A DNA stretch of 64,000 nucleotides from Tridacna crocea. Lineage: Eukaryota > Mollusca > Bivalvia > Cardiida > Cardiidae. The translations under genes were made by a program, and so were the position numbers. The notes below the pieces were generated by a model, which had not been told where the DNA came from, searched no databases, and saw nothing but the letters and a program-made list of their open reading frames with translations. This document shows positions 33,141 through 44,237 of the stretch, piece by piece. The stretch is taken from positions 17,436,427-17,500,426 of the forward strand of contig OX031065.1 in the NCBI GenBank assembly GCA_943736015.1, in the 5' to 3' direction. Numbering within the stretch: the first letter of the stretch is position 1; every line of letters begins with the position of its first letter.

Positions 33141-33720
33141 AATGTAATACTCTAGAAATGTTTCTGGCATTTCCCTCTTTGTTTTCACAAACACTATTCC
33201 CCAACATTGCAAAAAAACATGAAGTTTTGGTAAAACAGTACATGTAAATACATATTAGAAGCATTGTGGATTTTGAAGAAACTTTATCACAAGTTAGTTT
33301 TCCTTTTGCCATGATAAATTTAAAAGCTGTCTTCAGCAAGAAAAAGTTACAGATTATTTGGTAAAGGGCTAAATATTGATGGCCAGGAGGCTGTTTGACC
33401 CCTTCTCATGACCTTACAACAATATCAGTTTTTCTTAACGCTCCATTTTGCATCTTGCTTGTCAATGCCCATTCCATTTATATACTTAAAAGTGTGACCT
33501 CAGGGACACCAAAAAACAGCTTCTTTAGTTTCTTTGTTTGGACCAACAAGATCAATATTAGATGGTGCAAAATCGTGCAATGTGCTTTCTGATCTTGATT
33601 TACTCTTCTTTATTGACAAAAGCTTAGCTGGAAACAGTCATTAGATCATTCCATTTAGGTACTTTTGTGACCTTCATCTGACAGTAGCATATCCATGTTG
33701 TTTATTGGGCATGGAAAAGT

Positions 33721-33929
33721 TTAACTCTTTACCAAACAACATAATTGTTGACTTGTCTAAAGGTAAAGCATTTGTAAGTGACAAAATAGTTGCTGCTTAA
33801 ACGATTGCATTTGTCAAAGATAGATATGAACCATTGCTGGAAATAGGAAAAAATACTGATTACCAACACTTCTGTCAATATTTTTAAAAGCTTCCCTCCT
33901 CAGGTTTGCATTATTTGGGAAAGGGTTAA
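33721..33929 (+). mobile_element. Family A MITE, worn
   Basis: TTAACTCTTTACCAAACAAC to GGGAAAGGG+TTAA, 209 bp. The hairpin right arm is mostly deleted. Confidence 0.7.
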
Positions 33930-34117
33930 TCAGATTTTTTTGCCAAGTGGAAGCCTAACAAGTGTAAATAACGGAAGGTTCATGCCTTTGTGAAAAATTT
34001 TCATGCTTTTGTTCAAATTAGATTAATGAATCTGGGTATTTTGTGATCGGAATATTAATGACCATTTTGTGCTTCGCTGATGACAGTCTGCGAGTGTGTT
34101 GATTCATTTTTTTGGGC

Positions 34118-34362
34118 TTTAACCCTTTATCACACGGATTTTAACAAGCCCAGTAGAGGCCTTCCTAAAACATAGCTGGAAAAGGAGAAAATGCTGCATC
34201 CAGCTGGTAAGCTTCATCTTCTCATTTTCCTGTACTGTTTTCTACCTTTTTATTTTTAAAATGAATCATTTCTTTTGAAAAAAGCTTTGAATGATATGCA
34301 TTGATGTCTGCAGATCCTGTCAATATGGACAAGTCTAAGAATTTGTCCGAAATAGAGATAAG
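34118..34362 (-). mobile_element. Family A relic
   Basis: TTTAACCCTTTATCACACGG start, GGAAAAGGAGAAAATGCTGC with an enlarged loop, and TTGATGTCTGCAGATCC in the long flank. Confidence 0.5.
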
Positions 34363-34399
34363 CTCTAAATGCCCAACATTTTTAGTGTAGAAAAAAAAT

Positions 34400-35020
34400 T
34401 TACAGGTTTAAAGAGGCCCCTATACTCATTTTCAGCCAGTTTTAACTTGTTTTGTCTTTAGCAAAATATAGTCATTCTTACAGACTTTATGCCAAATATC
34501 ACGCCGGATGTTTGCAAGGTTGCTTAGATTACGGTCGATAGAAAATGCATTTCGCTGAATGCGGCCTTCCATGTAAAAAGACTAGTCGTTTACTGTTTTT
34601 GAATCAAACATTTTCGATATATCTGTTATACACTCGTGTAGATTTGCATGATAATCAAGCACTCTGTCACATCACTTTTTTTTACCTTCACCTTGTGTAA
34701 TATTGGGAAAACAAAGGAAAATGTAGGCTTTTCTGTTGCAGCCTCGATTTCCAGACGGAGGTCGCGGCCTATATGCAAGTTACACCATATCTGACTCTAG
34801 AAAACCAGAGATAAATTTCCGTGATGCACCACCATTGTTTACAGCTTCGATCGTCAGCCTGTTTTCTTCTAGTCAGTGTTTGGTTTCTTACACAAATTTC
34901 CGTGTTTCTTTTTCTCAGTTACACCATATGTGTCAGGAATTTATCCTCGTTTACTAAGAGGACTGATATCTGTGCCTTTCTAATTTTTTTGAAATCTAAA
35001 AGCATTTTTGCTCTCCGGCT
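34400..35020. other. Unassigned sequence, possible old repeat
   Basis: Starts AGAGGCCCCTATACTCATTT and is more CpG-rich than its surroundings. Open frames at 34736-34957 and 34821-35024 overlap and look unlike known proteins. Single copy within this window. Confidence 0.25.
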
Positions 35021-35046
35021 GTAGAAGGGCATCTTTAAGAATGCTT

Positions 35047-35272
35047 GTCTATTTATCAAACAACAAAATTTTGCACTTATCCAGAAGCATTTTGCTGACA
35101 ACAAAATAAAAAGTAGCTCAAATGATGGATGCTATGAGTGACAGTGGAGGAAACATAGCAGCAAAAGAAGAAAGTCCTGGTTGCCAGCATTTTCTCCTTT
35201 TCCCACAATGTTTTCATAACCTTCTCAAAATTCAAAGTTATCAAAAATAGGGACTGTGTGGTAAAGGGTCAA
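35047..35272 (+). mobile_element. Family A MITE, worn
   Basis: TTTATCAAACAACAAAATTTT start, right arm CAGCATTTTCTCCTTTTCCC intact, left arm worn (AGCAAAAGAAGAAAGTCCTG), GGTAAAGGGTCAAA end. Confidence 0.65.
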
Positions 35273-35599
35273 AATAGTAAAGAAATAAGGGAATTGGGAA
35301 AGATTTAGGATGATTCTCCCACTGTCTGATATATATTACCTGAATACCCCCATGATGCAAGGTTTGCCTGTATTTCGAATGATTTGTTGAAAGGAACAGT
35401 TACTTATTAAAAATTCATTGGCAACATAAATATACAAGTTTTATTAGGAAAGAGAAAAACGAATAAATTTTAAAACACCCTGTGGATACATAGCTCTTTA
35501 TCCATTTTCACTGCATGAATACAGAAAGATTCCTCAAAATAGAATGGTTCTTGCAGACCTTACTTGATCCTACTCAGTTTTTGTTTATCCATCTATTAG

Positions 35600-35837
35600 T
35601 AATTTAAAATTTAACAACCCAGAGAAAGATTGGTTCCTAGAACATTGTGAGAAAAGGGTGAAATGCTGGTTACTGTAGTCTTCTATTTATGCTTACAGTC
35701 CCATCCTTGTAACTTGATCATATAATTTTGTGCTCTTCAAATACTGGTTACCCTCATTTTCTCCTTTTACCACAATGTTTTCAAAAGCTTCCCTTATCGG
35801 GGTTGTTAAAAGTCGGGATTGTGCGGTAAAGATTTAA
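35600..35837 (+). mobile_element. Family A composite or rearranged copy
   Basis: A left piece (AGAACATTGTGAGAAAAGGG) and a right piece (TTTTCTCCTTTTACCACAATG) are separated by about 90 bp of unrelated sequence. It ends GGTAAAGA+TTTAA at the next copy. Confidence 0.5.
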
Positions 35838-36062
35838 CTCATTACCAAACAACAAAATTTTTAGCTAGCCCAAATCGAAAGCATTTGCAGACGACAAAAT
35901 GTAAGTGACTGAAAATTTGAAATTTGTTTTCTGAAGGACAGAAAACATTGTGGGAAAAGGGGAAAATGCTGTTTACCAGCATTTTCTCTTTTTCCCACAA
36001 AGTTTTCTAAAGGCTTCTTTCTCAGGATCGTCAAAAGTAGGGATTGTGTGGTAAAGACTTAA
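35834..36062 (+). mobile_element. Family A MITE, tandem cluster copy 1
   Basis: TTAACTCATTACCAAACAAC to GGTAAAGAC+TTAA, 229 bp. Shares the right TTAA with the next copy. Confidence 0.85.
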
Positions 36063-36287
36063 CTCATTACCAAACGACAATATTTTAGGCTAGCCCAAAT
36101 TGAAAGCATTTGCAGACAACAAAATAAAAGTGACAAAAAATTTGAAATTTGCTTTGTGAAGGGTATAAATAGTGTGGGAAAAGGAGAAAATGCTTGTTAC
36201 CAGCATTTTCTCCTTTTCACACAGTGTTTTCTACAGGCTTCTTTCTCAGGGGGCGTCAAAAGTAGGGATTGTGTGGTAATTGGTTAA
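36059..36287 (+). mobile_element. Family A MITE, tandem cluster copy 2
   Basis: TTAACTCATTACCAAACGAC to GGTAATTGG+TTAA, 229 bp. The left hairpin outer stem is damaged (GTATAAATAGTGTGGG). Confidence 0.85.
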
Positions 36288-36302
36288 ACACACTGTATCA
36301 GT

Positions 36303-36531
36303 TTAACTCTTTACCACACGAGAAAATAATAGACTGGTCCAAATTGAAAGCATTTGCAGACGACAAAATAATGATGACTAAAAAACTAAAATTTGGTTTG
36401 GGAAGGGTAGAAAACACTGTGGGAAAAGGAGAAAATGCTGGTTACCAGCATTTTCTCCTTTTCCCACAGTGTTTTCAAAAGCTTCCCTTATCCGGGTTGT
36501 TAAAAGTCGGGATTGTGTGGTAAAGACTTAA
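36303..36531 (+). mobile_element. Family A MITE, tandem cluster copy 3
   Basis: TTAACTCTTTACCACACGAG to GGTAAAGAC+TTAA, 229 bp, with a perfect 'CACTGTGGG' hairpin. It shares its right TTAA with the inverted copy 4. Confidence 0.9.
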
Positions 36532-36754
36532 CCCATTACCACACAATCCCTACTTTTGACGCTCCTGGAAAAGAAGCTTATTGTAAACACTGAGAAAAGG
36601 AGAAAATGGTGGTAACCAGAATTTTCTCCTTTTCCCACAATGTTTTCTACCCTTCACAAAACTAATTTCAAATTTTCAGTGACTTTTATTTTGTTGTCTG
36701 CAAATGCTTTCGATTTGGACAATCCTAAAATTTTGGCGTTTGGTAATGAGTTAA
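36528..36754 (-). mobile_element. Family A MITE, tandem cluster copy 4, inverted
   Basis: TTAACCCATTACCACAC to GGTAATGAG+TTAA, 227 bp. Opposite orientation to copies 1-3. Confidence 0.85.
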
Positions 36755-37189
36755 ACCCTTGTGAATATTAGATGGTTTGACTTTATAATTACAGGTTCAA
36801 CTTTAAGTACAACTGATGACGCAGCCTAAGAATATGGAGTTGAGAAGATCTCTTACAGACAAAGAAAAACAGTGGCACCTTTTTCAGAATTCTTAATACT
36901 TTGTGATCATTTTACTGTGAGACTTGTCCAACTCTGGCAGTTTTTGAGTGTTAGAAAAGCAAGTCAAAAATACTTTTTTTGAAGAAACTTTGAACCTACA
37001 ATATAGCTTAATATTGAAAATGCCCGTAAATATATAATAAATGCCTGTAATATAATGCCACCTACAATATAGGTAACTTGGAGGTCCATCAAATAAAGCT
37101 ACAAAAAGGGGAGTGTCGTGCAGGTAATTAATGAAGTAAAAGGAAGAAATACTTTCAAGCAGTAGAAAGAGAAAAGCGTTAGGTATTTT

Positions 37190-37345
37190 GTGAATCAATC
37201 AGGAGGTGCCGGATTTAATTCTCACCCGAGCTGAGCCTTTTCTTCTTGGAAGGGAGGGGGTGGGGGGAGGGAGGAAGAAGGTCTTTGAACAGGTATTTCA
37301 GTGCCCCAGCCTAGTGCTGGTGGGACTCGAGAGATACTAGTACAT
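37190..37345 (+). repeat. SINE remnant
   Basis: GTGCCGGATTTAATTCTCAC resembles a B box and GCCCCAGCCTAGTGCTGGTG matches the core shared with 37548 and 40088. Purine-rich filler lies between. Confidence 0.4.
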
Positions 37346-37524
37346 ATTAAGTAACTCGGTCATAGCTTCAATATAGTTAAAAGAATTTTGAAAGCATTGT
37401 AAAATAACTTAAATAAGAAATTTTTGTAAACGAAGCTTTTTTGATTGTTTTTGAAAGCAGTGTACTCATGTAATGTTTTTAAAAAGTTTCAAATATTTGA
37501 CCCGACACTTTTTTTCACAGGAGT

Positions 37525-37655
37525 GTCCTTGGGCAAGACACTTCAGAGCCTAGCCTAGTACTGGTGAAACCCAGGAAACATAAATATGTGGACTGTCGCC
37601 ATGATATGACTGAAATAACGTTGAACGCGGCGTAAAAACCATTCAAAATTGACCC
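37525..37655 (+). repeat. tRNA-derived SINE body fragment
   Basis: CCTTGGGCAAGACACTT, GCCTAGTACTGGTGAAACCC and ATATGACTGAAATAACGTTG+AACGCGGCGTAAAAACC are the usual molluscan SINE body words. The tRNA-like head is missing. Confidence 0.6.
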
Positions 37656-37867
37656 GACACACAAAAAAGGACCGTCTGGGAAGCGCTAGCGAGAATTTTG
37701 CTTTCAGTATATTTTCTGTATGAAAAGTGGTCATTCTACCTTGTTACACAATCATTTTTTTTAACTCTCAACAAAATTTACCTTCACTATTGTTCATCTA
37801 TTTTCATTTAATTGATGTACAAAATTCCCAAATTGTCCCTTAAAACGTGCTGGGTAAGATATTCTCC

Positions 37868-37990
37868 TTTACCATACTATCCAGAGTTTTAATGACCCAG
37901 AGTAAAGAGGCTTTTGAAGTTCTAGTGAAAAAAGGAGAAGTCGCCAAAAAACCAGCATTTGCTCATTTTCTGCCAGTTTCTCCTCCCTTT
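37868..37990 (-). mobile_element. Family A half-copy
   Basis: TTTACCATACTATCCAGAG and GACCCAGAGTAAAGAGGC, a damaged hairpin, then truncated at the TTAA of the following copy. Confidence 0.55.
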
Positions 37991-38218
37991 TAAACCATTA
38001 CCACACAATCCCTACTTTTGATGCCCCTGAGAAAGAATCCTTTTGAAAACACTGTAGGAAAAGGAGAAAATGCTGGTAACCAGCATTTTCTCCTTTTCCC
38101 ACAGTGTTTTCTACCCTTCCCAGAACAAATTTCAATTTTTCAGTCACCTCTATTTTGTCGTCTGCAAATGCTTTCAATTTGAACCAGTCTAAAATTTTGT
38201 CGTTTGGTAAAGAGTTAA
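37990..38218 (-). mobile_element. Family A MITE, complete
   Basis: TTAAACCATTACCACAC to GGTAAAGAG+TTAA, 229 bp, nearly perfect hairpin with the CACTGT variant. Confidence 0.9.
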
Positions 38219-38219
38219 A

Positions 38220-38528
38220 AGAGACTTATTCAATTTTGTGAGTCACATTTAGTTTTACATTCTGCAAAAGCTTTCAATTCGAACCATGATGAAATTTTGA
38301 TGTTTGGCACAGGGTTTAACACTTTACCACACACTCTAAAGTGTAGATTAGACTTTTGAAAAGATTGTGGGACGGAGAAAATGCTCTTAACCAGCATTTT
38401 CTCCTTTTACAACGATGTTTTCTAATGTTTCAGAAACAAATTTAATCATTTGAGGCACATGTGATTTGTTGTCTGTGCATGTTTTCAGTTTTGACCCATC
38501 TGAAACAAGGTTTGATGGTAAAGTGTTC
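38220..38528 (-). mobile_element. Two family A pieces in tandem
   Basis: A long-flank fragment (38230-38312, TTCTGCAAAAGCTTTCAATT) is followed by a worn copy at 38313-38528 with TTTAACACTTTACCACAC and a hairpin short of its inner stem (GGGACGGAGAAAATGC). Confidence 0.6.
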
Positions 38529-38767
38529 TGCCACTATTGAGTGTATTGCTATAACATTTTGTAAATTCATGTCATTTTTGTCATATTTTTCATTGTACTT
38601 TGATGTATAGATCCATTCAAAAGTGGTTCAGTAAAAACATTACATACAATTTGCTTTTATTCTGTTGTTGATGTCTTTTTTCTGCCTGTAGTGCAAAAAT
38701 TAACCCATTCTAGCTAGACACGTATCAAACTGTAAAACAATTGAGGCAAGTTATATGAAAAGAGTAC

Positions 38768-38979
38768 TTAACTCTTTACCAAATGACAAAATTTCAGACT
38801 GGTCCAGATTAAAATCACTTACAGACCACAATATAATGTAACTCAAAAATTGAAATTTGTTTCCAGCAGGGTGGAAAACATTGTGGGAAAAGGAGAAAAT
38901 GCTGGTTACCAGCATTTTCTCCTTTTCCCACAATGTTTTCAAAAGGCTTCTATCCAGGGATTGTTTGGAAAAGGGTTAA
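38768..38979 (+). mobile_element. Family A MITE, right flank shortened
   Basis: TTAACTCTTTACCAAATGAC to GGAAAAGGG+TTAA, 212 bp. Hairpin perfect. The GGGTCGTAAAAAC part of the right flank is deleted. Confidence 0.85.
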
Positions 38980-39204
38980 AGGATTGGCATAAATTATCAA
39001 TCTATTTCAACCTTTGCAGTCTACACAGGCTTACATGGGTTAAAGCTTTTTGCAATTCATGAAATTTCTGTATACTCAAGAACCAAATTTCTCCCTACTG
39101 ATTCAAGGGGTTGTTAAACAAAATATATTTTATAGAGTCAATAATTATATGATGGGAAATAATCAATTACAGAAATGAATTTAAATGGCTTACATACAAA
39201 TTTA

Positions 39205-39300
39205 TTTCCTTTTTTGATTCACAATTCATTTGCTATCTGCAAATGCCTTTAAATTGGACCAGTATAAAATTTTGGGGTTTTTTTGGTGAAGAGTTAATAA
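39205..39300 (-). mobile_element. Family A long-flank fragment
   Basis: TTTGCTATCTGCAAATGCC, GGACCAGTATAAAATTTTGG and GGTGAAGAG+TTAA. No hairpin. Confidence 0.55.
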
Positions 39301-39404
39301 TTAAAAGGACTTGCTCATACTGCCATAACATTTTTGAAGTGTTATGCTGCATAATGAAATAGATCTAGTTTTTTCTGCAGGATTTAGCTTGAAATATTTA
39401 GGGT

Positions 39405-39480
39405 CATGTGTGGCTCAATGGTAAAGTGTGGAACTCATAGCCTGCAGAACCTGAGCCCAAGCCCCACCTGACCTGCTGGA
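39405..39480 (+). repeat. tRNA-like SINE head
   Basis: TGTGGCTCAATGGTAAAG resembles an A box, and CTGAGCCCAAGCCCC sits at B-box distance but is degenerate. The downstream 39535-39665 matches the dispersed repeat near 3380-3490. Confidence 0.4.
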
Positions 39481-39779
39481 CGTTTTTTGTGAGTGTCCTG
39501 TGGTGAGACATATGGGATCCGACATGAGTTGATATTGAGATAAAATTTTATTCATAGAGCCTAAGGAAAGTGTTATCAAGGGAGCCTTTGGCGAGCTTAA
39601 TAACATTTTTTTCTTGATGAGTTTAATAAAAGTTTTATCTCGTATGCCAACGAATGTCATTCTATTTATCACATAATGCAATTTCACAAATCACAGATCA
39701 GAAGATGCAAAACCATCTAGAGATGCACACGCAGTAATATCCATCATAAACCCAATCACTTCTATGATATGCATACAAA

Positions 39780-39915
39780 ATGACATAAAAAATGACGTCA
39801 TACAAGAGTGATATGAAACGTGTATGAGATAAGAAATACAAGAGTGATATTAAACATGTATGATATTAGAAAATTCGTAATTGGTATATTACACTGAAAA
39901 CAAGGGAGGTTATGT
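39780..39915 (+). repeat. Short tandem repeat plus dispersed repeat tail
   Basis: ACAAGAGTGATATGAAACGT recurs as ACAAGAGTGATATTAAACAT 39 bp later. The following AAAATTCGTAATTGG and GAAAACAAGGGAGGTTA match 3815-3850. Confidence 0.55.
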
Positions 39916-39922
39916 GATAAAA

Positions 39923-40089
39923 TTAACTATTTACCAGACGATTAAAGTTTAGACTTGTCCAGATTGAAAGCATTTGCAGATGACGAATGTGATTCAAAAT
40001 TGAAGTTTGTTCTGGGGAGGGTAGAAAACATTGTGGGGAGAAAAAAGGAGAAAATGCTGGTAACCAGGGATTGTTTGCTAAAGGGATAA
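39923..40089 (+). mobile_element. Family A MITE lacking the right hairpin arm
   Basis: TTAACTATTTACCAGACGAT, then the full left arm up to AAAATGCTGGTAACCAGG, which jumps directly to GGATTGTTTGCTAAAGGG. The right arm and part of the right flank were removed. Confidence 0.75.
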
Positions 40090-40185
40090 GAGACCCAGCC
40101 TAGTACTGGTGAACCCAAGGAAATACACGAATATGTGGGTTGTAGCAATAATGCTGAAAGCAGAGTAATACACCATTCAGTCAAC
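40085..40185 (+). repeat. SINE body fragment
   Basis: GACCCAGCCTAGTACTGGTG, AATACACGAATATGTGG and ATGCTGAAAGCAGAGTAA match the SINE body at 37545-37640. It immediately follows the family A end. Confidence 0.55.
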
Positions 40186-40189
40186 CATA

Positions 40190-40690
40190 GCTTGTTACAT
40201 TGTATAAATATTATAGTCAGTAAAAAGACTGGTCATCGAGGAGAGTGTCAAACAAGTTACCTGACAGTTTAAATTCAGAATCTGTTAGGGCAGAACAATT
40301 ATTTGCTATCAAATATAACTACCGAGCCAGCAGATTTAACTAGTAAAAAAATTTAATCAATCGAAAATGACTATTCAGTTTTTCAATTCAAAGAAGTAGA
40401 ACATGAACCAGTGCATTAAGCTGAGCTGAAAAAGGGTTAAAACAGAAAAGTACCTCGCTGAAATATCTGGAAAATATGATACAACAGTTGATTTTCAGCT
40501 GCTCTAATTCCCTTAACAGTGATGGAAATAGTTTATTGCCCGCTTTGAGGTCAACAGATAAGTAGTATTTGTCACAATAACTATCAGAAATCTGGTAAAG
40601 TCCTAAATAAATCTTGACAGTTTAGGAAGAAAGTAACCTTTTTATTGCAGAAAAGTTGGTTTCTTAAAGATAATTAACTCATAGGAAACC
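40190..40690. other. No feature seen
   Basis: About 500 bp without recognisable repeats, open frames or RNA genes. Confidence 0.4.
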
Positions 40691-40810
40691 GAAACCTTTA
40701 CCACAGAATCCTATCCTGTGATGACCATGTGGAAGTGTTCCTTCGAAAACATTGTGGGATAAGAAGAAAGTGATGGATTTTTTCTATTTCCCATGATGTT
40801 TTGGAACTTT
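40690..40810 (-). mobile_element. Family A half-copy
   Basis: CCTTTACCACAGAATCC and GAAAACATTGTGGGATAAGA with a worn right arm, truncated at the family B copy that follows. Confidence 0.5.
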
Positions 40811-41039
40811 TTAACCCTTTACCCCATAAGGCATTTCTATAGTATCTCTAACTGACCCTAAATAACAGCAAGGATGAAGCCGTTTCTTATGTGTATATGA
40901 CACCTTTTGATAGTGTAGAAAACATTGTGGCAAAAGGTGAAATTGCTCGTGAAGAGCAATTTCACCTTTTGCCACAATGTTTTCCAAAGGCTCCTACAAG
41001 CAATGCGTAGAAATGAGTATCTATGGAGTAAAGGGTTAA
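40811..41039 (+). mobile_element. Family B MITE, complete
   Basis: TTAACCCTTTACCCCATAAG to GAGTAAAGGG+TTAA, 229 bp. Hairpin arms pair from GAAAACATTGTGGCAAAAGG to the centre GCTCGTGAAGAGC. This is the reference copy for family B. Confidence 0.9.
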
Positions 41040-41450
41040 AGAAGTTCAATATATCCAACAAGTCATATGCAGGTACTGTCAGCGTCCAAAGGGTAAAAAT
41101 ATTGTCACTTGGGAAGAGGTTGAACAGATTGCTTTAGATTAAATATCAAAACCATACAATAGAAAATTTTCAGTATGATGTTGAATTTGCACTTTCGAGT
41201 TGTTCTGGACAATAACGTTTACACGAAATGATAATCTATGGGCCCTTTTTATGACAGATAATCTTCATTTCATTCATTTGCCACTGTAAGCGGAATGATC
41301 TGCCCTTGGCTAGAAAACATCGGTTCCTTTCTCATTCACTTGTACATGCAAAACAATACCACAAAAAGTGGGAATTGAATAAAATTAACTATATTTATAC
41401 GGAACCTCGGTAAATAGGTATATTATCTTGTAAGATACCGTATCAATGTT
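41040..41450. other. No supported gene
   Basis: A faint family A tail (GTCCAAAGGGTAAAAATATTG) near 41087, otherwise unassigned. Confidence 0.3.
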
Positions 41451-41453
41451 CGT

Positions 41454-41683
41454 TTAACCCTTTACCCCATATGGCATTTCTATGGTATCTCTAATTGACC
41501 CTAAATAACAGCAAGGATGAAACCGTTTCTTATGTGTATATGAAACCTTTTGATAGCATAGAAAACATTGTGACAAAAGGTGAAATTGCTCGTCACGAGC
41601 AATTTCACCTTTTGCCACAATGTTTTCCAAAGGCTCCTACAAGCAATGCGTAGAAATGAGTATCTATGGAGTAAACGGTTTAA
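41454..41683 (+). mobile_element. Family B MITE, complete
   Basis: TTAACCCTTTACCCCATATG to GAGTAAACGGT+TTAA, 230 bp, with a centre GCTCGTCACGAGC. Close to the copy at 40811. Confidence 0.9.
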
Positions 41684-41781
41684 ACTCAATGCAATTATTG
41701 GATCGGTATTCCTTTCGCACAAAAGTAGGTGAATTTTTATCTCGACCGTTTTTTGAAAAAAAAAAAGATGCAGTAACCCTG

Positions 41782-41822
41782 GCATCGTCGTGGCTGCATC
41801 GTCGTGGCTGCATCGTCGTGCA
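41782..41822 (+). repeat. 14 bp tandem repeat x ~2.9
   Basis: GCATCGTCGTGGCT at 41782, 41796 and 41810 (the last incomplete). Confidence 0.9.
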
Positions 41823-42239
41823 ACAACTTTGACATTTTATAATATCTCTATCATTACCGAAGATATTCAATTTAAACTCGGACACAATGTCCACTATCAA
41901 AAGGAGAACCCATACAACAAAGACAAATAACCAAACAATTTTTTCACGCCGTTTGACCTATTTTTCGACTTCAGAATTCCCCTTAAAAAACGATCAACTG
42001 CAGTCGAGCGCTGGCACTCGCATGTAGCAGCAGATTTGACTGCCTTTGAGTACGGTTAAAAGTGCTGATACACCATGATATGTTAGTTCAAACAGTACTG
42101 TTTACTGCAGGCGCTATAGTATCATGCTATCTGGAAAGACGCTATCTCATAATACAATACATAAGATAATATATCTATGCTCTAAAAGTGCATGGTAGTG
42201 AAAGTGCTTTATTATACTGCAAAGAAATTTCTCGTGATC

Positions 42240-42485
42240 TGATTGGATAATATGCTCCGAACATAATGTACCATGAACACTGGCAAAACCATCGCAAAGC
42301 AATTTCCCTTTGGGAGTCCCGTATACATGACTACACTGTCAACGCAACATCCAAAATGGCGGCGTCGATCAAGTGCAACATCAAGATTATGCGCCAAGCT
42401 GCACATTTTAGCACATATTACCAATGTTCCAGTGACGGCATTTCCCATTGTCGTCAGTTTTCATTGACTGGGGGCCATTCTTAGA
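42240..42485 (+). promoter_or_regulatory. Candidate gene start with YY1-like ATGGCGGC
   Basis: CCAAAATGGCGGCGTC at 42351-42366 matches the YY1-type CAANATGGCGGC initiator found at many metazoan promoters. The ATG at 42356 opens 43 codons (MAASIKCN..., ending RQFSLTGGHS) with a presequence-like composition before a stop at 42482. No donor site could be fixed and I recognise no protein. Confidence 0.25.
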
Positions 42486-42516
42486 AATTGAATATTCTCC
42501 CTTGCCAGATAAACAC

Positions 42517-42745
42517 TTAACCCTTTACCCCATAAGGCATTTCTATTGTATCTCTAATTGACCCTAAATAACAGCAAGGATGAAGCCGTTTCTTATGTGT
42601 ATATGACACCTTTTGATAGTACAGAAAACATTGTGACAAAAAGTGAAACTGCTCGTCACGATCAATTTCACCTTTTGCCACAATGTTTTCCAAAGGCTCC
42701 TACAAGCGATGCGTAGAAATGAGTATCTATGGAGCAAAGGGTTAA
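42517..42745 (+). mobile_element. Family B MITE, complete
   Basis: TTAACCCTTTACCCCATAAG to GAGCAAAGGG+TTAA, 229 bp. Left hairpin arm has A-rich substitutions (GTGACAAAAAGTGAAACTGC). Confidence 0.9.
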
Positions 42746-42979
42746 GGTATCCAAAATAATATTTGTCCTTTTACCTGTATTCCTTTGTTTTAATCCTTGG
42801 TTCCTTTGGGGATGTTGCGATAAGTACAACAATGATTTACTGTGTTTGTGTAGATCCAGCATATAATTCAGTTCAAATTCTGTTCTTAATCATCAGGAAC
42901 TACGAATACATTGATTTGTAAAACAATTTAACCAGATTTACTTCAGAATATTATCTCAAGAGCTTAGCTATTCAGCGCA

Positions 42980-43060
42980 AGAAAGTCAAGGCTAAAGTCC
43001 AGGTAATCCTTTTAATCAGGACCAGTGTAGTACTGGAGAAGAATCAAGGAAATGACTGAA
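42980..43060 (+). repeat. SINE body fragment
   Basis: GACCAGTGTAGTACTGGAG then AATGACTGAAGAATG, a worn version of the SINE body at 37545. The open frame at 43052-43312 starts inside it and is not a supported gene. Confidence 0.35.
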
Positions 43061-44025
43061 GAATGGCCCTCATTGGGGCACTCAGACAGGAAATTCTACT
43101 TCGTCAGCATACGGAATCTTTTAAACCAAAAAACAGGTAAAATTCCATTAACAAACGTAAAACTTTGCTGTCTTCAAAAGCAACTGTTTCTGTGCGCAGC
43201 ATTTTTAGGACAGAAAAATAACCCACTCTTTCAAACAGGAACTCCTAACATTAGTGTTTTTAACTCATATGTAGAGAAAAAACGAACTCTGTCTGAAAAT
43301 AATATTATTTAAGTAGAAAATTACAAAAATTTAATTCTAATAGCAAAACGTTTGTATTTTAATTGATGGTTCCAGCCTATACTTAGCTGTGCTTATTTGC
43401 CTTATAATTTTTACTTAAATTGTTCTCCAGTAATAACGACAATGTACTTAATTACCACTAAGTATACGTATGAACCAAAACGGAATTCGTAATGGTTCCT
43501 TTCCGTAAGATTCAATCTACAAAGGTCTATCATTTGTGAGAAATTGAGCAACATTACCGCATCCTATCCACAGGCATAATTGGTGTTTACGTGCAATACG
43601 CGCAAACTGGCGCTTTTATTTTTGACTTAAAATGCATTTTGATTATCTGAGAATTCCATAACCCCAACTGTCATCTCGTTGCGATTTTCAGATGACTTTT
43701 TGTGTCTCGCAACATAACAACTTTATCTTAACCCCATAGCGAACAATAATATATTCACTTTATTGTAAGTATTTGATTGAAATCTGTAGCGTTTTAAAGT
43801 CTTTCATGTGCTTTTCTTTTTTCGAAGTTGATCACTACAGAGGTGCTTCTGGAGGTGAATGGTTAACAGTGCAAGCTAGTTTCCAAAAGCAAATTTATAA
43901 CGGAAATAATAAACTCCTTAAAAATTATTGTCATGTAAGTTTTTGTTCCAAAGAAAATATATGTATTTTGAAGTCACCATACGAAATCAAAAATTATATC
44001 ATATATGAGGCATGCTGAATTAGCC
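43060..44025. other. Low-repeat stretch, no gene supported
   Basis: Two open frames (43052-43312 and 43773-44018) have no recognisable domain, and their codon composition is that of AT-rich intergenic DNA. Confidence 0.35.
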
Positions 44026-44190
44026 TGCGCAGTGTATTTTTTTATTTTTTTTTTTTTCTATGGGTCAATTTTCTGCATGTCAAAGGATCATTCTTTTGAT
44101 GAAATGTGTAATTGGTTGTAAGACAAAATGGATTTTATGGATTCATGATTTGTTTGGTATCATGTATCACTTAGAGGCATTGAGTCCCTT
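44025..44190 (+). repeat. Dispersed repeat E, partial copy
   Basis: CTGCGCAGTG, GTCAATTTTCTGCATGTCAA, GATTTTATGGATTCATGATT and TGTTTGGTATCATGTATCAC match in order the repeats at 55200-55290 and 63220-63400. Confidence 0.55.
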
Positions 44191-44237
44191 GCTGCTGGAG
44201 CATGGATCATGTGTATATTCTTTCAATTATTAATTTT

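Noticed and set aside
35834..36754. Regularly spaced palindromic repeats resembling a CRISPR array
   Set aside because: Units are whole 229 bp transposons with TTAA ends in mixed orientation, not short repeats with unique spacers, and the genome is eukaryotic.
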